Part shown: piece by piece, positions 44,081 to 53,432 of the stretch
How positions within the stretch are numbered: position 1 is the first letter of the stretch
Layout of the letters: every line of letters starts with the position of its first letter
NCBI GenBank assembly: GCA_947472885.1
Contig: CANJBX010000014.1
Location: forward strand, 1 to 64,000
Reading direction: 5' to 3'
Length of the DNA: 64,000 bases
Source of the DNA: Hyphomicrobiaceae bacterium
GTDB taxonomy: Bacteria > Pseudomonadota > Alphaproteobacteria > Rhizobiales > Xanthobacteraceae
Translations under genes and position numbers: made by a program
Notes under the pieces: generated by a model
Told to the model about the DNA's origin: nothing
Databases searched by the model: none
Seen by the model: the letters and a program-made list of their open reading frames with translations, nothing else

Positions 44081-45067
44081 TTACTGCTGCTCGATCTTCG
44101 CAGCCTTGACGTAACCTTCCCAGGCGTTCTGGTCCTTGACCATCTGGGCCTGACCTTCTTCCGGCGTGGTGATCCACGGATCGCCGCCGAACTTGTTGAG
44201 GAAGATGCGGGTTTCCTCGGTCGCCTCGATTTCGTTGAACCACTTGTTGAGCTGATCGACGATGGGGCGCGGCGTTGCCGCCGGCACCATGGCGGAGAAC
44301 CATCCGAACAGTTCGATACCGGGGATGCCTTCCTCGGTCATGGTCGGCAGGTCGGGCAGCGCCTTCATGCGCTTCCCGGTCGAAACCGCGAGCATGCGGA
44401 AGCGGCCTTCGCGCGTCTGCACGATGGCGACCACGGGGTCATACATGCCGTAGTCGATGGCGCCGCTGGCAAAGTCGTTCAGCGCATCGACGGCGGTGCG
44501 GTACGGCACGTCCACGGCCTTGACGCCGGTGGCGTTCTTGTAGAGTTCGCCCATCACCTTGCCGGTGGTGTTGGATTCCGCGTAGCTCGCCTTTTCGCCC
44601 TTGGCGATCATGCCCGCGGTAAGCTCTTTCATGTTCTTGTACGGGCTGTTGGCCGGTACGACGACCATGAACGGCTGCTGGTTCAGCGTGGCAACCACCT
44701 GCAGGTCCTTGGACGGGTTGATCGGCGGCTTCTTGAACAGCCAGAAATTCGCCGCCGTCGAGTTACCGGCATGAATGTGGATCGTGTAGCCGTCCGGTTT
44801 GGCGCGCGCGGTGTATTCCGCGGCGATGTTGCCCGCAGCGCCGGTCTTGTTCTCGACGACCACCGGCTTGCCGGCCTTCTTGCGCAATTCCTCGGCGAAG
44901 TAGCGCACCAGCACGTCCGCGCCGCTGCCGGCCGGGAATGCGCAGATAATCTGAATATCCTGCGCCGGGTATGCCTGTGCCGATGCTCCGGCCGGAGCAA
45001 ACGCCAGCGCGGCGGCGAGCGCGGCCGGTCCAACCAGCAGCGACCGGCGGGTGGTGTTGATCTTCAT
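44081..45067 (-). CDS. TctC-type binding protein, array member 12
   Basis: A 328-residue protein starting at ATG 45067 after GGAGAT; an in-frame TTG at 45073 is less likely. The signal has T-R-R-S-L-L-V and ends S-A-Q-A. The loops are A-F-P-A-G-S-G-A-D, Y-G-M-Y-D-P-V-V and E-S-N-T-T-G-K-V-M-G-E. It ends A-K-I-E-Q-Q, one residue shorter than most members. A GC-rich inverted repeat (about 44045-44073) lies just beyond its stop, but the T-run is on the wrong side for a minus-strand terminator. Confidence 0.9.
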   Translation of the reverse strand: MKINTTRRSLLVGPAALAAALAFAPAGASAQAYPAQDIQIICAFPAGSGADVLVRYFAEELRKKAGKPVVVENKTGAAGNIAAEYTARAKPDGYTIHIHAGNSTAANFWLFKKPPINPSKDLQVVATLNQQPFMVVVPANSPYKNMKELTAGMIAKGEKASYAESNTTGKVMGELYKNATGVKAVDVPYRTAVDALNDFASGAIDYGMYDPVVAIVQTREGRFRMLAVSTGKRMKALPDLPTMTEEGIPGIELFGWFSAMVPAATPRPIVDQLNKWFNEIEATEETRIFLNKFGGDPWITTPEEGQAQMVKDQNAWEGYVKAAKIEQQ

Positions 45068-45139
45068 CTTCAAAGAATCTCCGTTGAATTTAACAAGCGT
45101 TCGATAGCAGGCGAAGCCGCCACGTCAACTTTTGTGGCT

Positions 45140-46141
45140 TCAGCTTTGCGGTTTCAGCTTGGCGATACGCACATACTCTTCCCAGTCCTTGATGTCTTTC
45201 AGAAGGCGGGCCTGGCCTTCGTCCGGCGTCGAAACCCATGGATCGCCGCCGAAATTGGTCAGGAACTTCGCAGTCTCCGGGTTTTGGTGAATGGTCTTGA
45301 ACCAGCCGTTGATCTTGTCGACGATGGGCCGTGGCGTTTCCGACGGCACCATGACCGAGAACCAGCCGACGAGGTCCATCTTGTATCCGGCCTCGCTCAT
45401 GGTCGGGATTTCAGGCGCGGCCTTCAGCCGGTCATTGGATGCGACCGCGAGAATGCGTAGCCGGCCTTCGCGGGCCTGCGACAGCGCAAACACCGGATCG
45501 TGGCAGCCGAAATCGACCGTGCCATTCGCCATGTCGTTGAGCGTGTCCTGCGCCATCTTGTAGTTGACTTCGACGCTCTGGAGCCTGGCCAGCTCCTTAT
45601 ACATCGCGCACATCACCACGCCGGAATTAGCGGCGGTGCCGTAGCTCGCCTTGTCGCCGCGCTCCTTGAGGTGCTTGGTCAGTTCGGCAATGTTCTTCCA
45701 CGGCTTCGACGCATCGACCACCAGCATGAACGCCTGCTTGTTGATGGTGGCGGCAATCTGGATCTGCTTGCTGGCGTCAACCTTGTTGTTCTTGACCAGG
45801 TGATAGTTCGACGCCAGCGTGTTGCCGGCATGAATGAACATCGTGTAGCCGTCGGGCTTCGAGCGCACGACATACTCGGTGGCGATGTTGCCGCCCGCGC
45901 CGGCCTTGTTCTCGACCAGCACCGCCTTTTCCGTGAACGGGCGTATCCGCTCGGCAAAGAACCGCACCAGCACATCGGCGCCGCTGCCGGGCGGAAATGC
46001 GCTGGCGATGTGGATGTCCTTGCTCGGATAGGGCGGCTCTTTTGCCTGGGCGCTGGCGGCGCCCGTGGAAAGCCCGAACGCGAGCGACGCCGACAACAGC
46101 GCCAACCCGTAGGAAGCTTTTTTTCGCGCGGTCATTTTCAT
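45140..46141 (-). CDS. TctC-type binding protein, array member 11
   Basis: A 333-residue protein with a Sec signal (A-S-A-Q-A). The start at 46141 lies 10 bases after the stop of member 10; an upstream in-frame start would overlap it. The loops are A-F-P-P-G-S-G-A-D, F-G-C-H-D-P-V-F and T-A-A-N-S-G-V-V-M-C-A, where Cys replaces the Gly of M-G. The end is A-K-L-K-P-Q-S, the most divergent terminus in the array. The tight spacing suggests cotranscription with member 10. Confidence 0.9.
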   Translation of the reverse strand: MKMTARKKASYGLALLSASLAFGLSTGAASAQAKEPPYPSKDIHIASAFPPGSGADVLVRFFAERIRPFTEKAVLVENKAGAGGNIATEYVVRSKPDGYTMFIHAGNTLASNYHLVKNNKVDASKQIQIAATINKQAFMLVVDASKPWKNIAELTKHLKERGDKASYGTAANSGVVMCAMYKELARLQSVEVNYKMAQDTLNDMANGTVDFGCHDPVFALSQAREGRLRILAVASNDRLKAAPEIPTMSEAGYKMDLVGWFSVMVPSETPRPIVDKINGWFKTIHQNPETAKFLTNFGGDPWVSTPDEGQARLLKDIKDWEEYVRIAKLKPQS

Positions 46142-46151
46142 GGTCGTGTTC

Positions 46152-47114
46152 TCAACCCTGCGGTTCAATCTTGGCTAATCTTACGTAATCGGCCCAATCT
46201 TTGTAGTCCTTTAGGTATGCAGCGCGTGCCTCGTCCCGCGTCGTCACCCATGGGTCATAGCCTGTCCCTGCGAAGAATTGCCGCGCCTCCCCGGTTCCGG
46301 AGATTTCAGAAATGACGGCATGGAGCTGGTCGAGGATGGATTTCGGAGTTCCCTGCGGGGCAAACACTGCCCACCACGCCGGCAGATCGATCTTGTGGCC
46401 CGCCTCCGTCAGGGTCGGAAAATCGGCCATCGCAACCGAACGCTGCGCGGTCGAGACCGCCAGCACGCGGAACCGGCCGGCTTTCGCCATGCCGAAACCC
46501 GCGGCAGCGTCGATGAACGCGAAATCGAGGTTCCCGGCGCTGAGATCGTTGATCCAGTCCGACGAGGTCTTGTAGCCCACCTCGACCGCCTTGGCCCCGA
46601 TGCTGTCGCGGTACAGCGCACCGGCGACGCGCGCGGTCGGGAATGCCGTGCCGTAACTCGCCTTGTCGCCCTTTGCCTTCACCGCCGCCGTCAGGTCGGC
46701 GACCTTCTGGTAGGGCGAATTTGCCGCAACCACCATCAGGATCGGCGCGCGCGCCATCGACGCCACGACCTCGAATGTCCGGACATCGACCGGCGGATTC
46801 TTGAACAGGTAGGCCGTCGCGACCAGCGAACTGCCACCCGTCATATATAAGGTATGGCCGTCCGGCTTCGCCTTGGCGACGTATTCGGTGGCGATGTTGC
46901 CGACCGCGCCGGGCTTGTTCTCGACCAGCACGGTCTTGCCGAGTTTCACCTTCAGCTTGTCGGCGAGAAAGCGCGCGGTGACGTCGGGGCCGCTGCCCGC
47001 GGCGAAGCCGACGACGAGATGAACGTCCTGGCCCGGATAGGTCTGCGCCTGCGCAAGCGAAGCCGCAGCAGCGAGGATTGCGGCGGCCACGATACCCATG
47101 CTGCTGCGCTTCAT
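46152..47114 (-). CDS. TctC-type binding protein, array member 10 (most divergent)
   Basis: A 320-residue protein with a Sec signal (A-Q-A-Q-T). It differs from all other members at every loop: G-F-A-A-G-S-G-P-D, then F-A-F-I-D-A-A-A-G in place of D-P-V-F-A, and T-A-F-P-T-A-R-V-A-G-A. M-A-R-A-P-I-L replaces the N-x-Q-P-F/A-M block. It ends A-K-I-E-P-Q-G. The gaps to both neighbours are only 7 and 10 bases, so members 9, 10 and 11 are probably on one transcript. It most likely binds a different ligand. Confidence 0.9.
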   Translation of the reverse strand: MKRSSMGIVAAAILAAAASLAQAQTYPGQDVHLVVGFAAGSGPDVTARFLADKLKVKLGKTVLVENKPGAVGNIATEYVAKAKPDGHTLYMTGGSSLVATAYLFKNPPVDVRTFEVVASMARAPILMVVAANSPYQKVADLTAAVKAKGDKASYGTAFPTARVAGALYRDSIGAKAVEVGYKTSSDWINDLSAGNLDFAFIDAAAGFGMAKAGRFRVLAVSTAQRSVAMADFPTLTEAGHKIDLPAWWAVFAPQGTPKSILDQLHAVISEISGTGEARQFFAGTGYDPWVTTRDEARAAYLKDYKDWADYVRLAKIEPQG

Positions 47115-47121
47115 CGCCTGA

Positions 47122-48099
47122 TCATCCCTGCGGTTCGAGCTTGGCGAGTTGCAGATATTCCTTCCAGTCGACCATTTCCTTTTCCAGTTGGGCCTGCGCT
47201 TCCGCCGGCTTCATCAGATAGGGATCACTGGCGAAGCCGTTGAGGAATTTCTTGGTCTCTTCCATCGCCGTGATCTGGTCGAACCATGCGTTCAACTGAT
47301 CGACGATCGGCTTCGGCGTCTTCGACGGCACCATCGCGGCCCACCACAGATCAAGCTTCATCGGAATGCCGCCCTCGGTCATGGTCGGCAGTTCGGGCGC
47401 AGCGGACAGCCGGTTGGTGGTGCTGACGCCGAGCACGCGCAGCTTGCCCTGCTTGTGCTGCGCGGTCGCGAACACCGGCTCCATCAGCGCGTAATCGACC
47501 GAACCGCTCATCATGTCGTTCATGATGTCGGCAGATGTCTTGTAGTTGACATCGACAGCGGCGAGTCCCGCCTTCGCCTTGTAGATCGCGCCCATGACGA
47601 TGCTCGGCGGCGCGGAGGTGGCGTAGGTTGCCTTGTCGCCCTTCGCCTTCATCGCGGCGGTGAGTTCGGCCAGCGTCTTCCACGGCTTGCTGGCGTCAAC
47701 CACCAGCATGAAGGCCTGCTTGTTGATGCCGGCGAAAACCTGGAACGCATTAACGTTCTCGACCGGCGGACGCTTGTAGAGATACATGTTGGCCGCAAGG
47801 CCGGTGCCGCCATGCACCAGGACCGTGTAACCGTCCGGCTTCGACTTCGCGACATATTCAATGGCGATATTCGCCCCCGCACCGGGACGATTCTCGACCA
47901 GCACCGTGCGGCCGCTGAGCGCTTTGAGGCGCTCGCCGTAGTGCCGCACGATGGCATCCGCGCCGGAGCCGGCCGGAAACCCGCAGATCAGGTGGATGTC
48001 GTTCGCCGGATACTGCTGCGCCCACGCGCTGGTTCCCGCACCTGCAACACCGAAGGCCAATGCGCCTGCGGTCAGGCCCAACATCTCGCGTCTTTTCAT
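47122..48099 (-). CDS. TctC-type binding protein, array member 9
   Basis: A 325-residue protein starting at 48099 after AGGAGAGAG. The signal has K-R-R-E-M-L-G and ends A-W-A-Q-Q. The loops are G-F-P-A-G-S-G-A-D, Y-A-L-M-E-P-V-F (Glu instead of Asp) and T-S-A-P-P-S-I-V-M-G-A. It shares the M-E-P loop and S-I-V-M-G-A block with member 8, marking a recent pair. It ends A-K-L-E-P-Q-G. It is 7 bases ahead of member 10. Confidence 0.9.
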   Translation of the reverse strand: MKRREMLGLTAGALAFGVAGAGTSAWAQQYPANDIHLICGFPAGSGADAIVRHYGERLKALSGRTVLVENRPGAGANIAIEYVAKSKPDGYTVLVHGGTGLAANMYLYKRPPVENVNAFQVFAGINKQAFMLVVDASKPWKTLAELTAAMKAKGDKATYATSAPPSIVMGAIYKAKAGLAAVDVNYKTSADIMNDMMSGSVDYALMEPVFATAQHKQGKLRVLGVSTTNRLSAAPELPTMTEGGIPMKLDLWWAAMVPSKTPKPIVDQLNAWFDQITAMEETKKFLNGFASDPYLMKPAEAQAQLEKEMVDWKEYLQLAKLEPQG

Positions 48100-48143
48100 T
48101 ACTCTCTCTCCTGTTTCATTCCAGACGCGGCGACCGCCGCGCC

Positions 48144-49121
48144 CTATCCCTGTGGTTCCATCTTGGCGAGGCGCATGTATTCCGCCCAGGCCTTCTCGTC
48201 CCGGTTCACCATCGCCTGCGCCTCCTCCGGCGTGACGATGAATGGATCGCTGGCGAAGCCGTTGAGGAACTTCTTGGTTTCTTCCATCGACGTGATCTGG
48301 TCGAACCACTTATTGAGCTGCTGCGCAATCGGCCGCGGCGTTGCCGCCGGCACCATGCCCGACCACCACAGGTTCAGGCTCAAGCCCGCGATGCCCGATT
48401 CCAGAAACGTCGGAATTTCCGGCGCAGCGCTCAGGCGCTTCTCGCTCGATACCGCCAGCACGCGCAACCTTCCTTGCCGGTGCTGGCCCATGGCGAATAT
48501 CGGCTCCATCATGGCGTAGTCGATGTTGCCGCCTAGCATGTCGTTCATCATATCGGAGGACTGGCGGTAATTCACTTCAACCGATTGCAGACCGGCGCCT
48601 GCCTTGTACATCGCGCCCATCACGATACTGGCCGGCGCGCCGGTGCCGTAGCTAGCCTTGTTCCCCTTGGCCTTCACGGCCTCCGTCACCTCGGCAACTG
48701 TCTTCCACGGCCTGTTGGCATCGACCACCATCATGAAGGCCTGACGATTGATCGATGCAAAAACCTGGAAGTCATTGACCGAGGACACCGGCGGCTTCTT
48801 GAACAGGTGCATGTTGGAGGCAAGGTTGTAGCCGCCGTTCACCAGAACCGTGTAGCCATCGGGTTTCGATCTCGCGACATATTCCATCGCGATGTTGCTG
48901 CCTGCGCCGGGCTTGTTCTCGACGATCACCGTGCGGCCGGCAATGGCGCGCAGCTTCTCGGCGTAATAGCGGACAATCGTGTCGGCGCCCGTACCTGCCG
49001 GATAACCGCAGATCAGATGGATGTCCTGACTGGGGTATTGCTGCGCACTGGCGCCGCCTGCCAACAATGGCGCGGCCAACAGAATCATTCCAGCGAGACG
49101 TATCAATGAGCGACGTTGCAT
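48144..49121 (-). CDS. TctC-type binding protein, array member 8
   Basis: A 325-residue protein with AAGAGGAG before the ATG. The signal has Q-R-R-S-L-I-R, a weak twin-arginine match, ending A-S-A-Q-Q. The loops are G-Y-P-A-G-T-G-A-D (Thr for Ser), Y-A-M-M-E-P-I-F and T-G-A-P-A-S-I-V-M-G-A. It is closest to member 9 by loop sequence and by the F-A-S-D-P near the C-terminus. It ends A-K-M-E-P-Q-G. Confidence 0.9.
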   Translation of the reverse strand: MQRRSLIRLAGMILLAAPLLAGGASAQQYPSQDIHLICGYPAGTGADTIVRYYAEKLRAIAGRTVIVENKPGAGSNIAMEYVARSKPDGYTVLVNGGYNLASNMHLFKKPPVSSVNDFQVFASINRQAFMMVVDANRPWKTVAEVTEAVKAKGNKASYGTGAPASIVMGAMYKAGAGLQSVEVNYRQSSDMMNDMLGGNIDYAMMEPIFAMGQHRQGRLRVLAVSSEKRLSAAPEIPTFLESGIAGLSLNLWWSGMVPAATPRPIAQQLNKWFDQITSMEETKKFLNGFASDPFIVTPEEAQAMVNRDEKAWAEYMRLAKMEPQG

Positions 49122-49188
49122 GGCTTCGTACTCCTCTTGTCGTTGCGCTTCCTCTCCGAAAACCGGGTCTTGTGCCCGGAGATCGCCG

Positions 49189-50187
49189 TTATCCCTGAGG
49201 TTCTATCTTCGCGAGGCGCGCGTAGTCGCCCCAGTCCTTGATGTCCTTCAGGAGACGCGCCTGCGCCTCGTCCACCGACGCCGCCCAGGGATCGCCGCCG
49301 AACCTGTTGAGGAACGCCTTGGTCTCATCGGTGGTGATGACCTGCCTGAACCATGCGTTGATCTGCTCGACGACGGGCCGCGGCGTACCGGCCGGCACCA
49401 TGGCGGAGAACCAGCCCATCAGGTCCATGGGAATGCCGGCTTCCGTCATGGTCGGAAGTTCAGGCACCGCAGACATGCGTTGCGCGGTCGAGACGGCGAG
49501 CATACGGACACGGCCTTCGCGCGCCTGCGACATCGAGAATACCGGATCGTACATGCCGTAATCGATGGCACCGCTGAGGAGATCGTTGAGCGAGTCCACG
49601 CCGACACGGAAAATCACCTCGACCGCCTTCACGCCGGTCTTCTGCTTGTAGATTTCGCCCATCACCGTGCCGGTCGAAGCCGACGTGGCATAGGTCGCCT
49701 TGTCGCCCTTTGCTTTCAGGAACTCGGTGACTTCCGCCACCGTCTTCCACGGCTTCCTGGCATCGACCACCATCATGAACGGCTGGCGGTTGATGGTCGC
49801 CGCCATCTGCACGTCCCTGGTGGCGTCGATGGGCGGCTTCTTGAACAGATGCATGTTCGCCGCGACCGCGCTCGCCGCATGGACGAACACCGTGTAGCCG
49901 TCGGGCTTCGAGCGCATCACATATTCCGCCGCGACATTACCCGCCGCGCCGAAACGGTTTTCGACGAGGATCGTGCGGCCGACAACCGGACGCAGCTTCT
50001 CGGCGACGTACCGCACGATGGTGTCGGAACCGCTGCCGGCCGGAAACGCGCAGACAAAGTGAATATCCTGCGATGGATATTGCTGCGCCAGCGCAGGCAT
50101 CGGAAACAGGCCCGTAGCCGGCAGGACCGCCGCACCAAGCGTTGTCTTGATAAATGTTCTGCGCGAGATATCGAATGTCGGCTTCAT
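49189..50187 (-). CDS. TctC-type binding protein, array member 7
   Basis: A 332-residue protein with AGAAGGACG before the ATG. The signal has S-R-R-T-F-I-K, an excellent twin-arginine motif, followed by T-T-L-G-A-A and A-L-A-Q-Q. The loops are A-F-P-A-G-S-G-S-D, Y-G-M-Y-D-P-V-F and T-S-A-S-T-G-T-V-M-G-E. Its first 38 residues are nearly the same as those of member 6, but the ligand loops differ. It ends A-K-I-E-P-Q-G. Confidence 0.92.
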   Translation of the reverse strand: MKPTFDISRRTFIKTTLGAAVLPATGLFPMPALAQQYPSQDIHFVCAFPAGSGSDTIVRYVAEKLRPVVGRTILVENRFGAAGNVAAEYVMRSKPDGYTVFVHAASAVAANMHLFKKPPIDATRDVQMAATINRQPFMMVVDARKPWKTVAEVTEFLKAKGDKATYATSASTGTVMGEIYKQKTGVKAVEVIFRVGVDSLNDLLSGAIDYGMYDPVFSMSQAREGRVRMLAVSTAQRMSAVPELPTMTEAGIPMDLMGWFSAMVPAGTPRPVVEQINAWFRQVITTDETKAFLNRFGGDPWAASVDEAQARLLKDIKDWGDYARLAKIEPQG

Positions 50188-50226
50188 CGAAGAACGTCCT
50201 TCTCGCTTGAAAAGGTCAGACCTGGA

Positions 50227-51225
50227 TCAACCCTGCTGCTCGATCTTGGCGACCTTGACGAATTCGCGCCACTGCTCGATTTCCTTGAGGAAGAACGCCC
50301 GCGCCTCCTCCGGGCTGTTGATCCATGGATCGCTGGCGATGCTTGCAAGGAACGCCTTGCCCTCATCGCTCGAAACGACTTCGCTGATCCACTTGCCGAG
50401 CTGCTCGACTACCGGCTTCGGCGTACCAACCGGCACAAGGCCCGCCCACCAGCCGCGCAGGTCCATCGCATAACCGAGTTCGGTCATGGTCGGATAATCC
50501 GGCGCCGCCTTCATGCGCTGGCCCGTGCTGACCGCGAGAATCCGCATCCGCCCAGCGCGCGCCTGAGCGACCGCGAAGACGTTGTCGGGAATCGCGTAGT
50601 CGATGTTGCCGCTGGCGAGGTCGTTGAGATAATCGGCGGAGGAGCGATAAGGAACATCGACCGCCGCCAATCCGGCGCGCTCCTTGTACATGGCGCCGAC
50701 GACTTTCGCGGTGGGGTTCGACGTCGCGTAGCTCGCCTTTTCGCCCTTTGCCTTCATCGCCGCAGTCAATTCGGCCATGGTCTTGATCGGCCCGTCGGCG
50801 CGCACGCCGATCATCAGCGGCTGCTTGTTGATGGTGCCGGCGATTTGCAGCTGCTTGCCGACATCGACCGTCGGATTCTTCGAGATGGCCTGACTGGCGG
50901 CGAGCGCACTCGCGCCGGTGATATAGACCGTGTAGCCGTCGGGTTTCGAGCGTGCGACATATTCCGTCGCGATATTGCCGATCGCACCCACCTTGTTCTC
51001 GACGATGACCTGGCGGCCGGACAGCACCCGTATCTTCTCGCTGAAGAAACGCACGATGATATCCGCGCCGCTGCCGGCCGCGAATCCGCAGATGAAGTGA
51101 ATGTCCTGCGACGGATACTGCTGCGCCAGCGCGGGCATCGGAAACAGGCCTGCGGCCGGCATGGCCGCAGCGCCGAGCGTGGTCTTGAGCAGCGTCCTGC
51201 GCGAGATATCTAGTGACGACTTCAT
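50227..51225 (-). CDS. TctC-type binding protein, array member 6
   Basis: A 332-residue protein with AAGGATAA before the ATG. The signal has S-R-R-T-L-L-K-T-T-L-G-A-A, a twin-arginine type close to members 5 and 7. The loops are G-F-A-A-G-S-G-A-D, Y-A-I-P-D-N-V-F and T-S-N-P-T-A-K-V-V-G-A, matching member 5 in each. It ends A-K-I-E-Q-Q-G. It lies 39 and 41 bases from its neighbours with no terminator, so cotranscription with members 5 and 7 is likely. Confidence 0.92.
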   Translation of the reverse strand: MKSSLDISRRTLLKTTLGAAAMPAAGLFPMPALAQQYPSQDIHFICGFAAGSGADIIVRFFSEKIRVLSGRQVIVENKVGAIGNIATEYVARSKPDGYTVYITGASALAASQAISKNPTVDVGKQLQIAGTINKQPLMIGVRADGPIKTMAELTAAMKAKGEKASYATSNPTAKVVGAMYKERAGLAAVDVPYRSSADYLNDLASGNIDYAIPDNVFAVAQARAGRMRILAVSTGQRMKAAPDYPTMTELGYAMDLRGWWAGLVPVGTPKPVVEQLGKWISEVVSSDEGKAFLASIASDPWINSPEEARAFFLKEIEQWREFVKVAKIEQQG

Positions 51226-51266
51226 CCGGCAATTATCCTTATTTCGCGCAGGTATTCAGATTACGG

Positions 51267-52265
51267 TCAGCCTTGCTGCTCGATATTGGCGAGCTTCACG
51301 AACTCACCCCATTTGTTGATGTCCTTGATCAGGTAGGCCTGCCCCTCTTCCGGCGTGGAAATCCACGGATCGCTGGCAACGCCCGCAAGGAATGTCTTGG
51401 TATCCTCGGTCTGGAGAACCTGTTTGAACCAGGCGTTGAGCTGATCGACAATCGGGCGCGGCGTCGCGGAAGGCACCAGCGCCGCCCACCAGCTTCGCAC
51501 GTCGAGGGAATAGCCCTGCTCCGTGAGCGTCGGAAGTTCCGGCGTGGATTTCATGCGGGTGTCGGAACCGACTCCGAGGATCTTGATGCGCCCGGCCTTG
51601 GCGGCCTGCATGGCGCCGACGTTATCGATCAGGATGAAATCGAGATTGCCGGATGAGAGGTCGTTGAAGAAATCCGCGGCGGTCTTGTAGGGCACTTCGA
51701 GCGCGCCCACGCCGGCTTCTTTCTTGTAAAGCGCGCCCAGCACTTTTGTGGTCGGGTTGGTGAATCCGTAGCTCGCCTTGTCGCCCTTCAGCTTCAATGC
51801 TGCGGTCAGCTCCTTCGCGGAGTTGAACGGCGAGTCGGCGCGAACGGCGAGCATCATGGTTGCGTTGTAGATAGTCGCCGCCACCTGCAAAGCCTTGCCG
51901 GCATCGACCGTCGGATTCTTGAACAGGTGCATGTTCGTTGCAACGGCGTTCGCGCCGGTTACATAAACCGTGTAACCATCCGGCTTGGCGCGCGCGACAT
52001 ACTCGGTCGCGATGTTGCCGATAGCGCCCGGCTTGTTCTCGACAATGATGGTCTTGCCCGAGATCGGCTGGATCTTGTTGGCGAAGTGGCGGACGATTAC
52101 ATCCGCGCCGCTCCCTGCGGCGAAGCCACAGATGAAATGGATGTCCTGGGCCGGATAGGCCTGCGCCAGCGCGGGCATCGGAAAGAGGCTCGCCGCCGGT
52201 ATGGCGGCGGCGCCAAGCGAGGTCTGCAGAAGCGTTCTGCGCGAAATCCTGAATTCGTTTGCCAT
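51267..52265 (-). CDS. TctC-type binding protein, array member 5
   Basis: A 332-residue protein starting at 52265 after GGAAGGAAG. The signal has S-R-R-T-L-L-Q-T-S-L-G-A-A, near-identical in layout to members 6 and 7. The loops are G-F-A-A-G-S-G-A-D, F-I-L-I-D-N-V-G and F-T-N-P-T-T-K-V-L-G-A. T-I-Y-N-A-T-M replaces the N-x-Q-P-F-M block seen elsewhere. It ends A-N-I-E-Q-Q-G. With member 6 it forms the clearest recent duplicate pair. Confidence 0.92.
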   Translation of the reverse strand: MANEFRISRRTLLQTSLGAAAIPAASLFPMPALAQAYPAQDIHFICGFAAGSGADVIVRHFANKIQPISGKTIIVENKPGAIGNIATEYVARAKPDGYTVYVTGANAVATNMHLFKNPTVDAGKALQVAATIYNATMMLAVRADSPFNSAKELTAALKLKGDKASYGFTNPTTKVLGALYKKEAGVGALEVPYKTAADFFNDLSSGNLDFILIDNVGAMQAAKAGRIKILGVGSDTRMKSTPELPTLTEQGYSLDVRSWWAALVPSATPRPIVDQLNAWFKQVLQTEDTKTFLAGVASDPWISTPEEGQAYLIKDINKWGEFVKLANIEQQG

Positions 52266-52355
52266 CGCTGGACTTCCTTCCACGTCTAATAAGTCCCGGC
52301 AGCGGCACGGCAGCATCATTGCCGCCGCCCGCTGGCCGGAAAGCGTTTGCCGCGA

Positions 52356-53339
52356 TCAGCCTTGCGGCTGGATCTTGGCGAGCTTCACGTAACCCGCCCA
52401 GTCAGGAACGTCCCTGACCAGACGCGCCTGCGCGGCTTCAGGCGTTTCGATCAGCGGATCGCCGCCGAATTGCGGGAGGAACTTCCGCGAGTCTTCGGAC
52501 TTGCCGACTTCGGTGAACCATTTGTTGATCTGATCGACGACCGGCTTGGGCGTGCCGGAAGGCACCATGGCCGCCCACCAGCCAGTGAGGTTCATCTTGA
52601 CGCCCTGTTCGCTCATGGTCGGCAGATCGCCGGTGGCTTTCAGCCGCTGGCCGCTCGAGATGCCGAGGATGCGCCAGTCGCCCTTGTTGTGCATGCTCAG
52701 CGCCTGCACCGGATCGGCGGAGCCGAAATCGAGCGCGCCGCTGACCATGTCGTTGACCATATCCTGGCCGGTCCGGTAGTCGACCTGGACTGCCTTGATG
52801 CCGGTCTGGTCCTTGTAGATTTCGGCAAGGATGGTCGAGGACGGATTGGCGGTGCCGTAGCTCGCCTTGTCGCCCTTCACCTTCATCGCCGCTGTCAGAT
52901 CCGCCAGCGTCTTGTGGGGTTTGCTGGCATGAACAACGATCATGTAGGGCTGCTGGTTGATGGTGCCGGCAACCTGGATCTGCTTGGTCACGTCCACCGG
53001 CGGCACCTTGGACAGGCTCATGCTCGAAGCAACGCCGCTGCCGGCGTGAACGAACACGGTGTAGCCATCGGGCTTGGAACGCGCGACGTATTCCAGTGCG
53101 ATATTGCCGCCTGCGCCAGCACGGTTCTCGACGATAATGTTCTTACCGGTCAGCGGACGTACTTTTTCGGCGAAGAACCGCACCAGCACGTCGGCGCCGC
53201 TGCCGGGCGGGAACGCGCAGATGAAGTGGATGTCCTGCGCCGGATATTGTTGTGCGCTGACGCCGGTCGGCGACACCGCGAATGCTGCCGCAAGCGCCAG
53301 TGAACCGGCGCAACGCAGCAACGAAGAAAGCATCTTCAT
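52356..53339 (-). CDS. TctC-type binding protein, array member 4
   Basis: A 327-residue protein starting at 53339 after AGAGGGGAAA. It has a Sec signal ending V-S-A-Q-Q. The loops are A-F-P-P-G-S-G-A-D, F-G-S-A-D-P-V-Q (Gln instead of the aromatic) and T-A-N-P-S-S-T-I-L-A-E. M-H-N-K-G-D-W-R-I-L replaces the usual Q-R-E-G-R-L-R-I-L. It ends A-K-I-Q-P-Q-G. The P-P-G loop joins it to members 1-3 and 11. Confidence 0.9.
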   Translation of the reverse strand: MKMLSSLLRCAGSLALAAAFAVSPTGVSAQQYPAQDIHFICAFPPGSGADVLVRFFAEKVRPLTGKNIIVENRAGAGGNIALEYVARSKPDGYTVFVHAGSGVASSMSLSKVPPVDVTKQIQVAGTINQQPYMIVVHASKPHKTLADLTAAMKVKGDKASYGTANPSSTILAEIYKDQTGIKAVQVDYRTGQDMVNDMVSGALDFGSADPVQALSMHNKGDWRILGISSGQRLKATGDLPTMSEQGVKMNLTGWWAAMVPSGTPKPVVDQINKWFTEVGKSEDSRKFLPQFGGDPLIETPEAAQARLVRDVPDWAGYVKLAKIQPQG

Positions 53340-53432
53340 TGGTTTCCCCTCTGCACTTTTTTGCCTAAGTTTTCGGTAAACGCTTCGTTGCAGTCGCCGG
53401 CGGCGCGTCATTGCCATCACCGGCGATCATTC

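Noticed and set aside
43835-45460. Long plus-strand open frames antisense to the TctC array (also 49120-51213)
   Set aside because: They mirror the third-position GC bias of the real minus-strand genes, have Arg/His-rich content, no signal peptides and no ribosome binding sites.
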